A stretch of DNA of 64,000 nt, taken from positions 19,423-83,422 of the forward strand of contig JBDTNL010000006.1 of NCBI GenBank assembly GCA_039933785.1, read 5' to 3'. The stretch's first letter is position 1. Every line of letters begins with the position of its first letter. A program made the position numbers and the translations under genes. The notes under the pieces were generated by a model, which did no database searches, was not told the origin of the DNA, and worked only from the letters and a program-made list of their open reading frames with translations. The stretch is from JBDTNL01 sp039933785. GTDB taxonomy: Bacteria; Acidobacteriota; Thermoanaerobaculia; Multivoradales; JAGPDF01. Positions 56,592 through 64,000 of this stretch are shown here, in pieces.

Positions 56592-56783
56592 GTGAAAAAG
56601 ATCAAACTCGAACGCGCCAGCGCCTCGGAGATTGCGACCTCCTTGGGTATCAGCCCGGGAGAGAAGAAGAAGGCGGCGCACGCAATCTCGGCCGTTGCTT
56701 TTCACAAGCTCTCCCGGCGAAAGGCTCCCTCCAAGTCCGCCGGCAGGACCGTCGCGAAAGCCCACAAGTCCGTCGGCGCGTGA
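56592..56783 (+). CDS. Small basic protein, putative antitoxin-like partner
   Basis: 63 aa, rich in Lys, Ala and Ser. Starts KKIKLERASASEIATSLGIS, which reads like a short helix-turn-helix. The C-terminal half is basic and Ala/Ser-rich and may be disordered. GTG start with AAGGA just upstream, only 5 bases after the peptidase stop. The stop overlaps the next gene as GTGA. The overlap and size resemble antitoxin genes, but this is only inferred. Confidence 0.6.
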   Translation: MKKIKLERASASEIATSLGISPGEKKKAAHAISAVAFHKLSRRKAPSKSAGRTVAKAHKSVGA

Positions 56784-57370
56784 ACGTCGTCAAGAGCGTT
56801 TTTCTCAACGTTCCGTTCGACCCGCGTTTCCAGCCTCTCTTCGTAACTCTCGTGGGCACTCTGGTCGTGCTCGGTCAGAAGCCCCGTTGCGTTCTCGAAA
56901 TTACCGAGACTGGCCAAGGACGTCTGGAGCGAATTTTCCAGCTGGTCGGAAGCTGCGAAATGTCGATTCACGACCTCAGTCGTGTCGGCACTCCAGTCCG
57001 TTTCAACATGCCTTTCGAGTTGGGTTTGGCCTGCAGCCTCGCGCTCTCTAACAGGAAGCACGAGATCGTGGTCATGGACAGCGAGCCGTACCGGCTCGAC
57101 CAGACCCTGAGCGACTACAAGGGCCGAGATCCGCTGATCCATAGGAACAGTTGCGACGAGCTTGTCTCATGCCTCCTGGACTTGGTATCCATCTCTCCAC
57201 CGTTGCCATCGCCATCGGCAGCAAGATCCCTCGCCAAGGAGCTTCGCGCCACAGCCCGGGAACTCTGCCGCGAAATGAAGACTCCCTCGGTATTCCGACC
57301 CTCCCTCTACAAGGCGATCGTCGCGGCAGCCGCCGAAATCGCGGTCAGCCGCGGATTCATCGCCCCTTAG
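56780..57370 (+). CDS. TIR/deoxyribosyltransferase-like protein, putative effector
   Basis: 196 aa. Starts with a beta-strand (SVFLNVPFDPRFQPLFVTLV), then a helix, RLERIFQLVGSCEMSIHDLS and RFNMPFELGLACSLA. This strand-helix pattern and the Glu in PFELGLA resemble TIR or nucleoside 2-deoxyribosyltransferase folds, in which a Glu at that place hydrolyses N-glycosidic bonds. NAD or nucleotide cleavage is therefore possible. The GC content of this stretch looks lower than its neighbours, hinting at transfer. Overlaps the upstream small gene by 4 bases. Confidence 0.7.
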   Translation: MNVVKSVFLNVPFDPRFQPLFVTLVGTLVVLGQKPRCVLEITETGQGRLERIFQLVGSCEMSIHDLSRVGTPVRFNMPFELGLACSLALSNRKHEIVVMDSEPYRLDQTLSDYKGRDPLIHRNSCDELVSCLLDLVSISPPLPSPSAARSLAKELRATARELCREMKTPSVFRPSLYKAIVAAAAEIAVSRGFIAP

Positions 57371-57384
57371 AGCGATCTGACCCG

Positions 57385-60300
57385 CTACGCGGGGATCACG
57401 ACTTGATGGGCTTCGCCTTCGGACAGGAAGAACAACCACGCCTCATTGACCGCGAGTCCGCTTGCCGCAGTCAGCGCTTGCGCGTAGGAACGAAGCTGCA
57501 GCTGGTAGGTCTCCAGTCTTGCAGCGTCACGCGCCTGCGGCCGGCCGTACTTGTAGTCGACCAGGATCCAGGCACCGTTCTCCACGAAGGCGAGATCCAC
57601 CTGGCCGTCCAACAGCGTTCCATCCTTCAAGCGGACGGCCAGCGGCGCCTCGATCAGAGGCTCGTGGTCTCCGGCCGGGGATCGGAGACGGGCGGCGAGC
57701 GGCGACCGGTCGAAGTTTGCAATCAGCTCGCCGAGGCGGCGTTGCTCATCGTCCGAAAAGCCCGGCAGAGTAGTCGCAGGACGGCCTCGCAGGCGCGCCG
57801 CGATTCCGGCGTGCGCGGCATTGCCGATCCGGCGCGCTCGTTCCCGCGCCGCCAAAGCCGCCGAGGGCAGCTCGACCTGAGCGGCATCGGCGGCGGCGCC
57901 GCTCGGGCGCACCAAACCACCGACGACGGTGGACCGTTCTCGGCCCTGCCACGCCACCCGGCTCGCTCCGAGCGCCCCGTCGTCGCCTTCGAGCACCGCG
58001 CGCAGAGAAATGCGATGCGGTCCCTCGACCGGCGGCGGTGCCGGCAGATCGGCCGCGTTGATGGTGCGCACGTGAACGCTAGCGCTGCTTTCCGCCAGGC
58101 CGGCGGAATTTAGATGTTTGAACAGCGGCGAATAGCTCTTCGCCAGTCCCGGCAAGAGCGCGGCAGGAAGGGATGGCAACACCAGCACGTCACGGGCCCG
58201 CGTCAGCGCCACGTAGAGCAGTCGCTTTTCCTCAGCAACCTGGCGCGCGTCCTCGAGATCCTGCGCGCTACGCCAGCCCGAGGTGCCGCGCTTGCCGGGG
58301 ATCCTGAGCTCGATGCCGTCGTCTTCGCGGCGCAGCACGCGCAGGCCGACGTCTGGCGCGGTGCCGCCGACTATGCCGCCGAGCATGACGATCGGGTATT
58401 CGAGACCCTTGGCGCGATGCACGGTGGTGACACGCACGGCATCGCCTTCGCCCTCGAGATACGGTGAATCGCTCTCCTCGGGCTCGTCTTCCAGGAGGCC
58501 CGCCATCCAGCGCATGAAGGACTGCAGGTCTCGGCGGCCGGCGGCCTCGATGCGGCGCGCCACGTCGATCGCCTTGTGCAGGTTCGCCACACGCTGTTCG
58601 CCGCGGTGCTGAAGCGCGAAGTACGGCAAGAGGCCCGCGCGTTCGATGACCTCCGCCACCAGGTCGGCGAGCGGTAGCGCGATGACCGCCTCACGCAAGT
58701 CCACCAGCGCGTGCAATGCCTCGCCGCAGCGCACCGCGGCCGCGGGATCGGGAGATTCCGCGAGACGCGCCGCGCTTGCCACCCACACGCCATCGAGCCG
58801 AGGCCGTCCGCCGGCTAACGAGTACGCCAGGAGGTCGGCATCCGAGACTCCGAACGCCGGACCCCGGAGCGCCGCGACCACCGCGCCCGCGTCGCCGGGG
58901 TCGGCGAGCGCGCGCAGGATCTCGAGCAATGCGTGCACTTCGTCGCGGCGGTAGTAGTGGCGTCCGCCGAGCACCCGGAAAGGCACGCCCGACCGATTGA
59001 ACGCCTCCTCGTACGCCTGGAGCTCGGTCATTTTCGAGAGCAACAGGGCCACGTCGCCGTATCGCGCCGGCCGCACGCCGGTGCCGGCGGAGGCGCGATC
59101 GCGCACCTCGACCTCGCCGCCGGCGACCGCCGCGAACGCAAAGCGTGCCAGCGCCTCGGCCTCCGCCGCCCGCGCGTCGCTGGTGCGGCCGCCGTCGAAG
59201 GGCGCGAGTTGCAGATCGACGATGCCGCCGCCGCGCGGCGTCACCGGAGGCTCGAGGGCAGCGAGATCTCGGTATGCGGTTTCATATGCCGCAAGAACCT
59301 GGCCCGCGGGGGGTGCCATCACTTTCGCCATCGCTTGGTTCACCGCTTCGGCGAGCGCCGGCAAGGGACGGAAGGACTGGCGCAACGTCAACCGGCGATC
59401 CTCCGGAACCTCCGCCAGGACCAACCGGTTGTAGCTCTCGAGATCGGCGCCACGAAAACGGTAGATCGACTGCTTGGGGTCGCCGACCAGGAAGAGCGAC
59501 CGCGGCGCCTCGTGTCCGCCCTTCTCGTCTCCCGGCTCGGCGAGCATCAAGACAATCTCGGTCTGCAGGCGATCGGTGTCTTGAAACTCGTCGACCATGA
59601 CCACCGGATAGCGGCGCCGGAACTCGGCGCGCACCGCCGGCACGTCGTGCAAGAGCTTGCGCGCCCGCCGCAACTGCTCGTCGAAGTCCACTCGCCCGGA
59701 GCGCGCCGCGCGCTCCCGATACGCCTCGCCGGCGGTCGCCAGCCAAGCGCTGAACTCACACAACCGCAGGTGCACCAAGCGTTCGCGCAGCAGCGCCAGC
59801 AACTCGTTGATCTCGCCGCGAGCCTGGATGGCGCGCTGCTCGAACTCCTTTTTGCCGGCCTGGGTCGAGATCTTGAGCTCGCGGGCGATCAGCTTGCGCT
59901 GCCACTGGCGCGACGGCAGGCCTCGCCACTCGTCCATGGTCTTCAACGCGGCCTGGAACTTGCCCGACAAAGATCCTTTCGGGTCGCAAGCCCGGAGGCC
60001 TGACTGCGCCAGCGCGTAGGCGCGCTCCCAGCTCACCAGCAGGTCCGCTTCCTTGAACCACGGCTTGGGCAGCGCTTCGGGCTCGATCTCGGCGAGCCGC
60101 TCTGCCGCTTGACGAAGTTCGGCCTCGCCATCGAATCCGAGATCGAGCGCTGCTTCAAAGGCCTCGTCCGGAATGTCGCCGGCGCGCAGCCACTCGTCCC
60201 AGACCTCGGCGAAGAGCAGCTTGCGAGCGAGCTCGTCGGCGACCGAGAAATTCGGATCGAGACCCGCCTCGACCGGACGCAGGCGCAAGAGCTCGACACA

Positions 60301-60711
60301 GAAGGCATGGATAGTCCCGATCGGCGCGCTCTCGAGATCGCCCAGCGCCTCGACCCAGCGCGCGCGCTCGTCGCCCTCGGCGGCGGCCAACGCCCCGCCG
60401 ATCCCGGCCCGCAGCCGCATCTTGAGCTCGGCCGCCGCGGCCTCGGTGAACGTGATGATCGCGAGCTCCGTGATCCGCCGCTCGCCCGCCTGCACATACG
60501 CGAGCGCGCGATCGATCAAAACCGAAGTCTTCCCGGTTCCCGCCGAAGCCTCCACCAACCACCGCCCGCGCCGGCTGGCCGCCGTCGAGCCCCGGGCCAG
60601 ATCGCGCTCCGCGCGATCGATTGGATCGGTGCGCTCCGCGCGATCGATTGGGTCAATTGGATGAATGCGCTCCGCGCGATCGATTGGATTGATTGGATCG
60701 GGTCCGCTCAT
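57385..60711 (-). CDS. addA: AddA-type helicase-nuclease
   Basis: UvrD-family helicase with C-terminal nuclease for double-strand-break resection. 1108 aa. Walker A EASAGTGKTSVLIDRAL (about 56-72), helicase motif II-like VVMVDEFQDTDRLQ, QSIYRFRGAD, and motif V/VI TVHRAKGLEYPIVML and LLYVALTRARDVLVL. The nuclease core near the C-terminus is DGQVDLAF with WILVDYKYG. The N-terminal 40 residues before the helicase hold repeats of PIDRAER. Start ATG overlaps the addB stop (ATGA). Confidence 0.93.
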   Translation of the reverse strand: MSGPDPINPIDRAERIHPIDPIDRAERTDPIDRAERDLARGSTAASRRGRWLVEASAGTGKTSVLIDRALAYVQAGERRITELAIITFTEAAAAELKMRLRAGIGGALAAAEGDERARWVEALGDLESAPIGTIHAFCVELLRLRPVEAGLDPNFSVADELARKLLFAEVWDEWLRAGDIPDEAFEAALDLGFDGEAELRQAAERLAEIEPEALPKPWFKEADLLVSWERAYALAQSGLRACDPKGSLSGKFQAALKTMDEWRGLPSRQWQRKLIARELKISTQAGKKEFEQRAIQARGEINELLALLRERLVHLRLCEFSAWLATAGEAYRERAARSGRVDFDEQLRRARKLLHDVPAVRAEFRRRYPVVMVDEFQDTDRLQTEIVLMLAEPGDEKGGHEAPRSLFLVGDPKQSIYRFRGADLESYNRLVLAEVPEDRRLTLRQSFRPLPALAEAVNQAMAKVMAPPAGQVLAAYETAYRDLAALEPPVTPRGGGIVDLQLAPFDGGRTSDARAAEAEALARFAFAAVAGGEVEVRDRASAGTGVRPARYGDVALLLSKMTELQAYEEAFNRSGVPFRVLGGRHYYRRDEVHALLEILRALADPGDAGAVVAALRGPAFGVSDADLLAYSLAGGRPRLDGVWVASAARLAESPDPAAAVRCGEALHALVDLREAVIALPLADLVAEVIERAGLLPYFALQHRGEQRVANLHKAIDVARRIEAAGRRDLQSFMRWMAGLLEDEPEESDSPYLEGEGDAVRVTTVHRAKGLEYPIVMLGGIVGGTAPDVGLRVLRREDDGIELRIPGKRGTSGWRSAQDLEDARQVAEEKRLLYVALTRARDVLVLPSLPAALLPGLAKSYSPLFKHLNSAGLAESSASVHVRTINAADLPAPPPVEGPHRISLRAVLEGDDGALGASRVAWQGRERSTVVGGLVRPSGAAADAAQVELPSAALAARERARRIGNAAHAGIAARLRGRPATTLPGFSDDEQRRLGELIANFDRSPLAARLRSPAGDHEPLIEAPLAVRLKDGTLLDGQVDLAFVENGAWILVDYKYGRPQARDAARLETYQLQLRSYAQALTAASGLAVNEAWLFFLSEGEAHQVVIPA
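60604..60687. repeat. Three 21-bp in-frame tandem repeats in addA
   Basis: GCGCTCCGCGCGATCGATTGG occurs at 60604-60624, 60631-60651 and 60667-60687 (shown here minus nothing but in full 21 bases it is GCGCTCCGCGCGATCGATTG plus G). Spacings of 27 and 36 bases keep the reading frame and code for repeated PIDRAER in the AddA N-terminus. Slippage-prone. Confidence 0.8.
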
Positions 60712-63700
60712 TCCGACTCCCCGCTCGCATCGCCCAAGCTCGGGAATCCAGTCCCCGACCGCCACTCCGCCGCCCGCGCCGCGCGCTCGTCCGCTTCCTT
60801 GCGGGCGATCAAGCTCGCTCTCCCGGGCCCGCACAGGTTGCCGAAATCACACTGCTGATTGCAGAACGTGTTGTTCTCCACCTGAAAGAACTCACCGCGC
60901 TCCATGCCGCCGACCACGCCTTCGACCACCCGTTCGAGCTCCGCCCGGGCGCGCTCAAAGTGGTGCGGCTCCCAAGCCACTTGGCGGAATCCGCTGGCTG
61001 CGGAGACCCCGAGATACGCGGCGTGAATCGGAGTTCCCGGTGGCGCTTCGCCCTTCGTCACCTGATCCGCCCGCAGGGCGCGCTCGTAGTACGCGAGCTG
61101 CAGGTTGCGCCCACCGAGGAGCGACGGCGGCTCGGGATAGCCCTCCTTGCCGAGCTTTCCAGTCTTGTAGTCGACGATGCGCAGCCCGTTCGCGCCCTCG
61201 TCGATGCGATCCACCCGGCCGGCGAGCCGCAGCTTGCGTCGTCCGATCTCGACCGTCAGCGCAGTCTCCGTCCCGAGCTCGACTTCGAACGCACGCGGAC
61301 GCCATGCCGTGCCTTCGCTGGCCTGCTCGGCGAGGAAGCCACCGAGATCCTCACGCATGCGGTGGCGACGAGCCCGGCGCAAGGGCTCGGGCGCTTCGTC
61401 CTCGCCGAAATCGTCACGATCCAAGACCCCGTCGAGAATTTCCCGCGCTCGCCCGACTGTCTTGGAGGTCAGCGGCAGGGCGCGCTCGCTGGCGAGCAGC
61501 CGATACACCTCGTGCAGAACGTCGTGGTACAGCGTGCCGAGATCCCCGGCGCCGAGATCGAGGAAACGTTCCGGCGCGGGCTCGCTCCGCGCCTGGAGCG
61601 CGCCGTCGAGGAAGAAGCGAAAGCCGCAGCGCGCGTAACTCTGCAGGCGTGACGCCGACAGCCGGACGCCCTCGCGGCCCGCGGCCCCGGACAGCGTCGC
61701 GAGGTAGCCCTGCCCGAGAGCGGTGCCGACGCAGCCGTCGAAGGCACTCAGGGCCTCGCCGCGGCGCGCGGACTCGGCCACCAACGCGGGTCCGAGCCTG
61801 GCGTAGGCCTGCTTCAGGTATCCGAGGCTGCCCGCCGGACGCACTCCAGACCGCACCGCATCCACGGCGCGCAGATCCCATTCGGACGGCACGAGCATCG
61901 AGGCGTCGCCTCCGGTCTGGGGATACACCGGCGTCAACGCCACCACTTCGAGATCGAGCTTCGCCGCCTGTTCGTACAAGCCGCGGAAATCCACATCGGT
62001 CCCGAGAAGCGCGCGCGCCGTCTCGAGCACGAATGACGAGGGCACCACTTCGCGTCCGCCGTCGAGACCCCGCGGCCAGAGCAGCACGAGCTCTCGCCGG
62101 GCCGCGCCGACTGCGAGCCGGAACAGCAGACGCTCCTCGGGCAGGCTCGCGGCGACCTGGAGCGGCAGCCGTGTTCCTGCCGGCAAGGCGGCATTCAGCG
62201 CCAGGCGCTCTTCGTCCAGCAGCAGCGCGTCTTCCCGTGGCCGCCGAGGGAAGCTGCCCTCGACGAGATCCGGCACCAGCACCCGGTCCGCGGTGACCCC
62301 GCGCGCCGCCGCGAGACTGCTCACCGTGGCGGCGGCGCCGAAGCGCGGCCCCGCGGACGACGCCGTCGCCGCGAGCGCCTGCCGGAGCGCCGCCAGGGCG
62401 CGCCCCGGCGTGAGCTTCACGACGCCCTCGAGCTCGGCGCAAGCCGCCGCTGCCGCGACTACCGCCACGGCGTCGGGCCCGGGCTCGAGCCAGCGCGTCA
62501 ACAGGTCAGTGATCGTCGCCGTCGCGCCCCGCCAGGCGGTCACTCCGCCGCGCAGCTGCGGCCCGAGATGGTCGACCTCGTGAAGCAATCGCTTGACCCA
62601 GCGCGCCAGGAGAGGGCGCTCGCGACGCAGACGGCTGTCGAGGAAGCGATCCTCTTCGCCGCCCTCCGCCTCGACGAACGGCAGGCGGGCTTGAGGCCCG
62701 TCGTCAGCGTAGCGTTCGACCAGGGTTTCCCAGTCGCTTCGCCGCGCCACGATGCCGCGCCGCCGCAGGATCTGAGCCCAGCGTCCAGGATTGCTGCGCT
62801 CCTCGAACAGGCTCGGCCGCAGCGCGCCCGAGCCCAGCAGGTCCTCGACCGACACTCGCGGCAGCATGCGCGGCCGCGTCTGACCGTCGGAAGCCGGCCG
62901 CTTGCTGCCCAATTCGGCGAGCTCCACGAGCAGCAACGCGACCCGGCCCGCCGGCCGATCGGCCAGGGACTGAGCGGCGACATGCAGCGGCAGACGAGCA
63001 CGCCGCGCGGCGCCGCGCAGTCGGTCGGCGGTGTCTGCTTCTCGGCGGAGCAACACCAGCGCGGACGTCGCCGGAGCGTCGGACAGCGCGCGCAGGATCG
63101 CCAGAGCCTCGCGCTCCGGATGCGGCACCGAGATCATGCGCACGCTCTGGTCCGGGGGACCGCACGGCCCCGCAGGAGTGAATAGCGCGCGGCGCAGCGC
63201 GCCGAGGCGATTCATTGATGGTACCTCCCGCTGCGGCGGGGGAACCGGCTGCAAACCGAGGGCCTCGAACCACTCCTTCAGCGGCCGCGCGTAGTCGAAC
63301 GCTTTGGTGTCGTCCCAGGGCAAAAACACATCGCACGATCGACCTTCGGCGAGCGCTGCCACCACTCGCCGCTGTCGTGGCAACAGGTCGTAGGCGCCGT
63401 AGACGAGTAGCGGACCGGCGGCCGGGGCATCACGCAGAGCCCGCACGGCGGCGTCCGCGACCCTGGCCATGTCGGCCACTCGGCGGTTCTGGAGCCCCTC
63501 GCTGCCCAGGCGCAGCAGCGCGATGAGGTCGTTGAGCTTGCGGCCGCCACCCGCACTCGCCGCGGCGGCTTCGAGCGCGTCGATCGAGATATCGCCATCC
63601 CGTACGTCGCGCAGTGTCGCGGCCAGCGCGTCGTAGAGCCCCGGCAGGTCGGCGATCGCCTTGAAATAGCCGCGGCGCGCGCGCTTCCCCGTCATTTCCT

Positions 63701-63986
63701 CCATGAGCATGGGCAGCGCCCAGCCCGGAAGCTCGCGCCAGCCGTCCTGGGCGAGGACAGGACGCGCCAGCTCGGAGGTCAGGTCCTCGATCGCCCGCGG
63801 TTCGAGGCCCAGCGTCGCCACCCCGAGCTCGGCTGTTCGGCGCCGAAGATGCACCGCCAGCAGCCGGTTCGGAACCACCACTCTCAGCCGGCGGGCATCG
63901 CCGTCGGGACAAAGCTCACGCACCCGGCGCGCAAATGCGGCCTCGAGATCCGGATGGAAGTCGCCGAGGAAAAGACTCCCGCTCAC
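60708..63986 (-). CDS. addB: AddB-like nuclease subunit of the AddAB complex
   Basis: 1092 aa. Helicase-like N-terminal region with LRVVVPNRLLAVHLRRR at the place of the Walker A motif, which is not conserved, so ATPase activity is probably lost. A PD-(D/E)xK nuclease lies near the C-terminus with GRVDRIDEG and LRIVDYKTGKL. Four Cys fit the AddB iron-sulphur site: one in YARCGFRFFL and three in FCNQQCDFGNLCGPG. GTG start at 63986, 14 bases from the window edge. Partner of addA. Confidence 0.9.
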   Translation of the reverse strand: MSGSLFLGDFHPDLEAAFARRVRELCPDGDARRLRVVVPNRLLAVHLRRRTAELGVATLGLEPRAIEDLTSELARPVLAQDGWRELPGWALPMLMEEMTGKRARRGYFKAIADLPGLYDALAATLRDVRDGDISIDALEAAAASAGGGRKLNDLIALLRLGSEGLQNRRVADMARVADAAVRALRDAPAAGPLLVYGAYDLLPRQRRVVAALAEGRSCDVFLPWDDTKAFDYARPLKEWFEALGLQPVPPPQREVPSMNRLGALRRALFTPAGPCGPPDQSVRMISVPHPEREALAILRALSDAPATSALVLLRREADTADRLRGAARRARLPLHVAAQSLADRPAGRVALLLVELAELGSKRPASDGQTRPRMLPRVSVEDLLGSGALRPSLFEERSNPGRWAQILRRRGIVARRSDWETLVERYADDGPQARLPFVEAEGGEEDRFLDSRLRRERPLLARWVKRLLHEVDHLGPQLRGGVTAWRGATATITDLLTRWLEPGPDAVAVVAAAAACAELEGVVKLTPGRALAALRQALAATASSAGPRFGAAATVSSLAAARGVTADRVLVPDLVEGSFPRRPREDALLLDEERLALNAALPAGTRLPLQVAASLPEERLLFRLAVGAARRELVLLWPRGLDGGREVVPSSFVLETARALLGTDVDFRGLYEQAAKLDLEVVALTPVYPQTGGDASMLVPSEWDLRAVDAVRSGVRPAGSLGYLKQAYARLGPALVAESARRGEALSAFDGCVGTALGQGYLATLSGAAGREGVRLSASRLQSYARCGFRFFLDGALQARSEPAPERFLDLGAGDLGTLYHDVLHEVYRLLASERALPLTSKTVGRAREILDGVLDRDDFGEDEAPEPLRRARRHRMREDLGGFLAEQASEGTAWRPRAFEVELGTETALTVEIGRRKLRLAGRVDRIDEGANGLRIVDYKTGKLGKEGYPEPPSLLGGRNLQLAYYERALRADQVTKGEAPPGTPIHAAYLGVSAASGFRQVAWEPHHFERARAELERVVEGVVGGMERGEFFQVENNTFCNQQCDFGNLCGPGRASLIARKEADERAARAAEWRSGTGFPSLGDASGESE

Positions 63987-64000
63987 CGCGCGGGATCGCC

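Noticed and set aside
60604..60687. CRISPR-like short repeats
   Set aside because: Only three copies, unequal and very short spacers, and all in frame inside addA.

Overview
The window is about 64 kb of high-GC, gene-dense chromosomal DNA. It has no phage, transposase, rRNA, tRNA or CRISPR. The gene set is Gram-negative: type IV pilus secretin, LolA-like carrier, lipid A-type acyltransferase, and c-type cytochrome maturation genes. It also has a roadblock/TPR pair, a kinase fused to TolB-like and TPR segments, a DUF5818-like secreted protein, and lipoproteins with TIG and Big repeats. This mix suggests an uncultured Acidobacteriota, perhaps of the Thermoanaerobaculia type. That placement is inference from family content, not from a marker-gene tree.

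Layout. 1-2496: polA (C-terminus off the left edge), divergent from ccmC-ccmD-ccmE-ccmF (2663-6191). 6162-10677: phosphoesterase, aroK, accC, accB, a roadblock protein and a TPR protein, all on the minus strand. 10812-19729: the pilMNOPQ operon followed by three secreted lipoproteins. 19978-22480: rpmB and the bifunctional ppGpp enzyme rel. 22595-27740: secF, secD, yajC, tgt and a lolA-like gene. 27915-31415, plus strand: FYDLN-type zinc ribbon, folK, a membrane protein, a LON-domain protein and an HD hydrolase. 31514-39648, minus strand: DUF5818-like protein, an exported unknown, an SDR epimerase, an ABC exporter half, trmB, an acyltransferase, a GGDEF-like protein and manC. 39690-41222: tiny zinc ribbon, methyltransferase, and an iodotyrosine-deiodinase-like flavoprotein. 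41313-45205: two tandem SurA-N/DsbA fusion proteins, then holB and tmk. 45248-49660: modE, an unknown, modB, modC, terC and an orphan pntAA. 49675-52070: two glycosyltransferases. 52116-57370: Ser/Thr kinase, S9 peptidase, and a small two-gene cassette with a TIR/deoxyribosyltransferase-like protein. 57385-63986: addA and addB.

How the genes work together. Many neighbours overlap by 1-4 bases (ATGA, GTGA or TTGA), so translational coupling is common. The window joins envelope biogenesis (Sec, Lol, Pil, Ccm, acyltransferase, Dsb-like), information processing (PolA, HolB, Tmk, AddAB, Tgt, TrmB, L28) and small transport or regulatory modules.

The most interesting points are these. CcmE has Cys in place of the haem-binding His, and no ccmG or ccmH follows. 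The 56592-57370 cassette looks like an uncharacterised toxin-antitoxin or defence pair. A candidate ModE operator sits before modB, but modA is missing. A TAnnnT box lies 6-9 bases before the start codon of at least nine genes, which points to widespread leaderless mRNAs. PolA has lost its proofreading residues.
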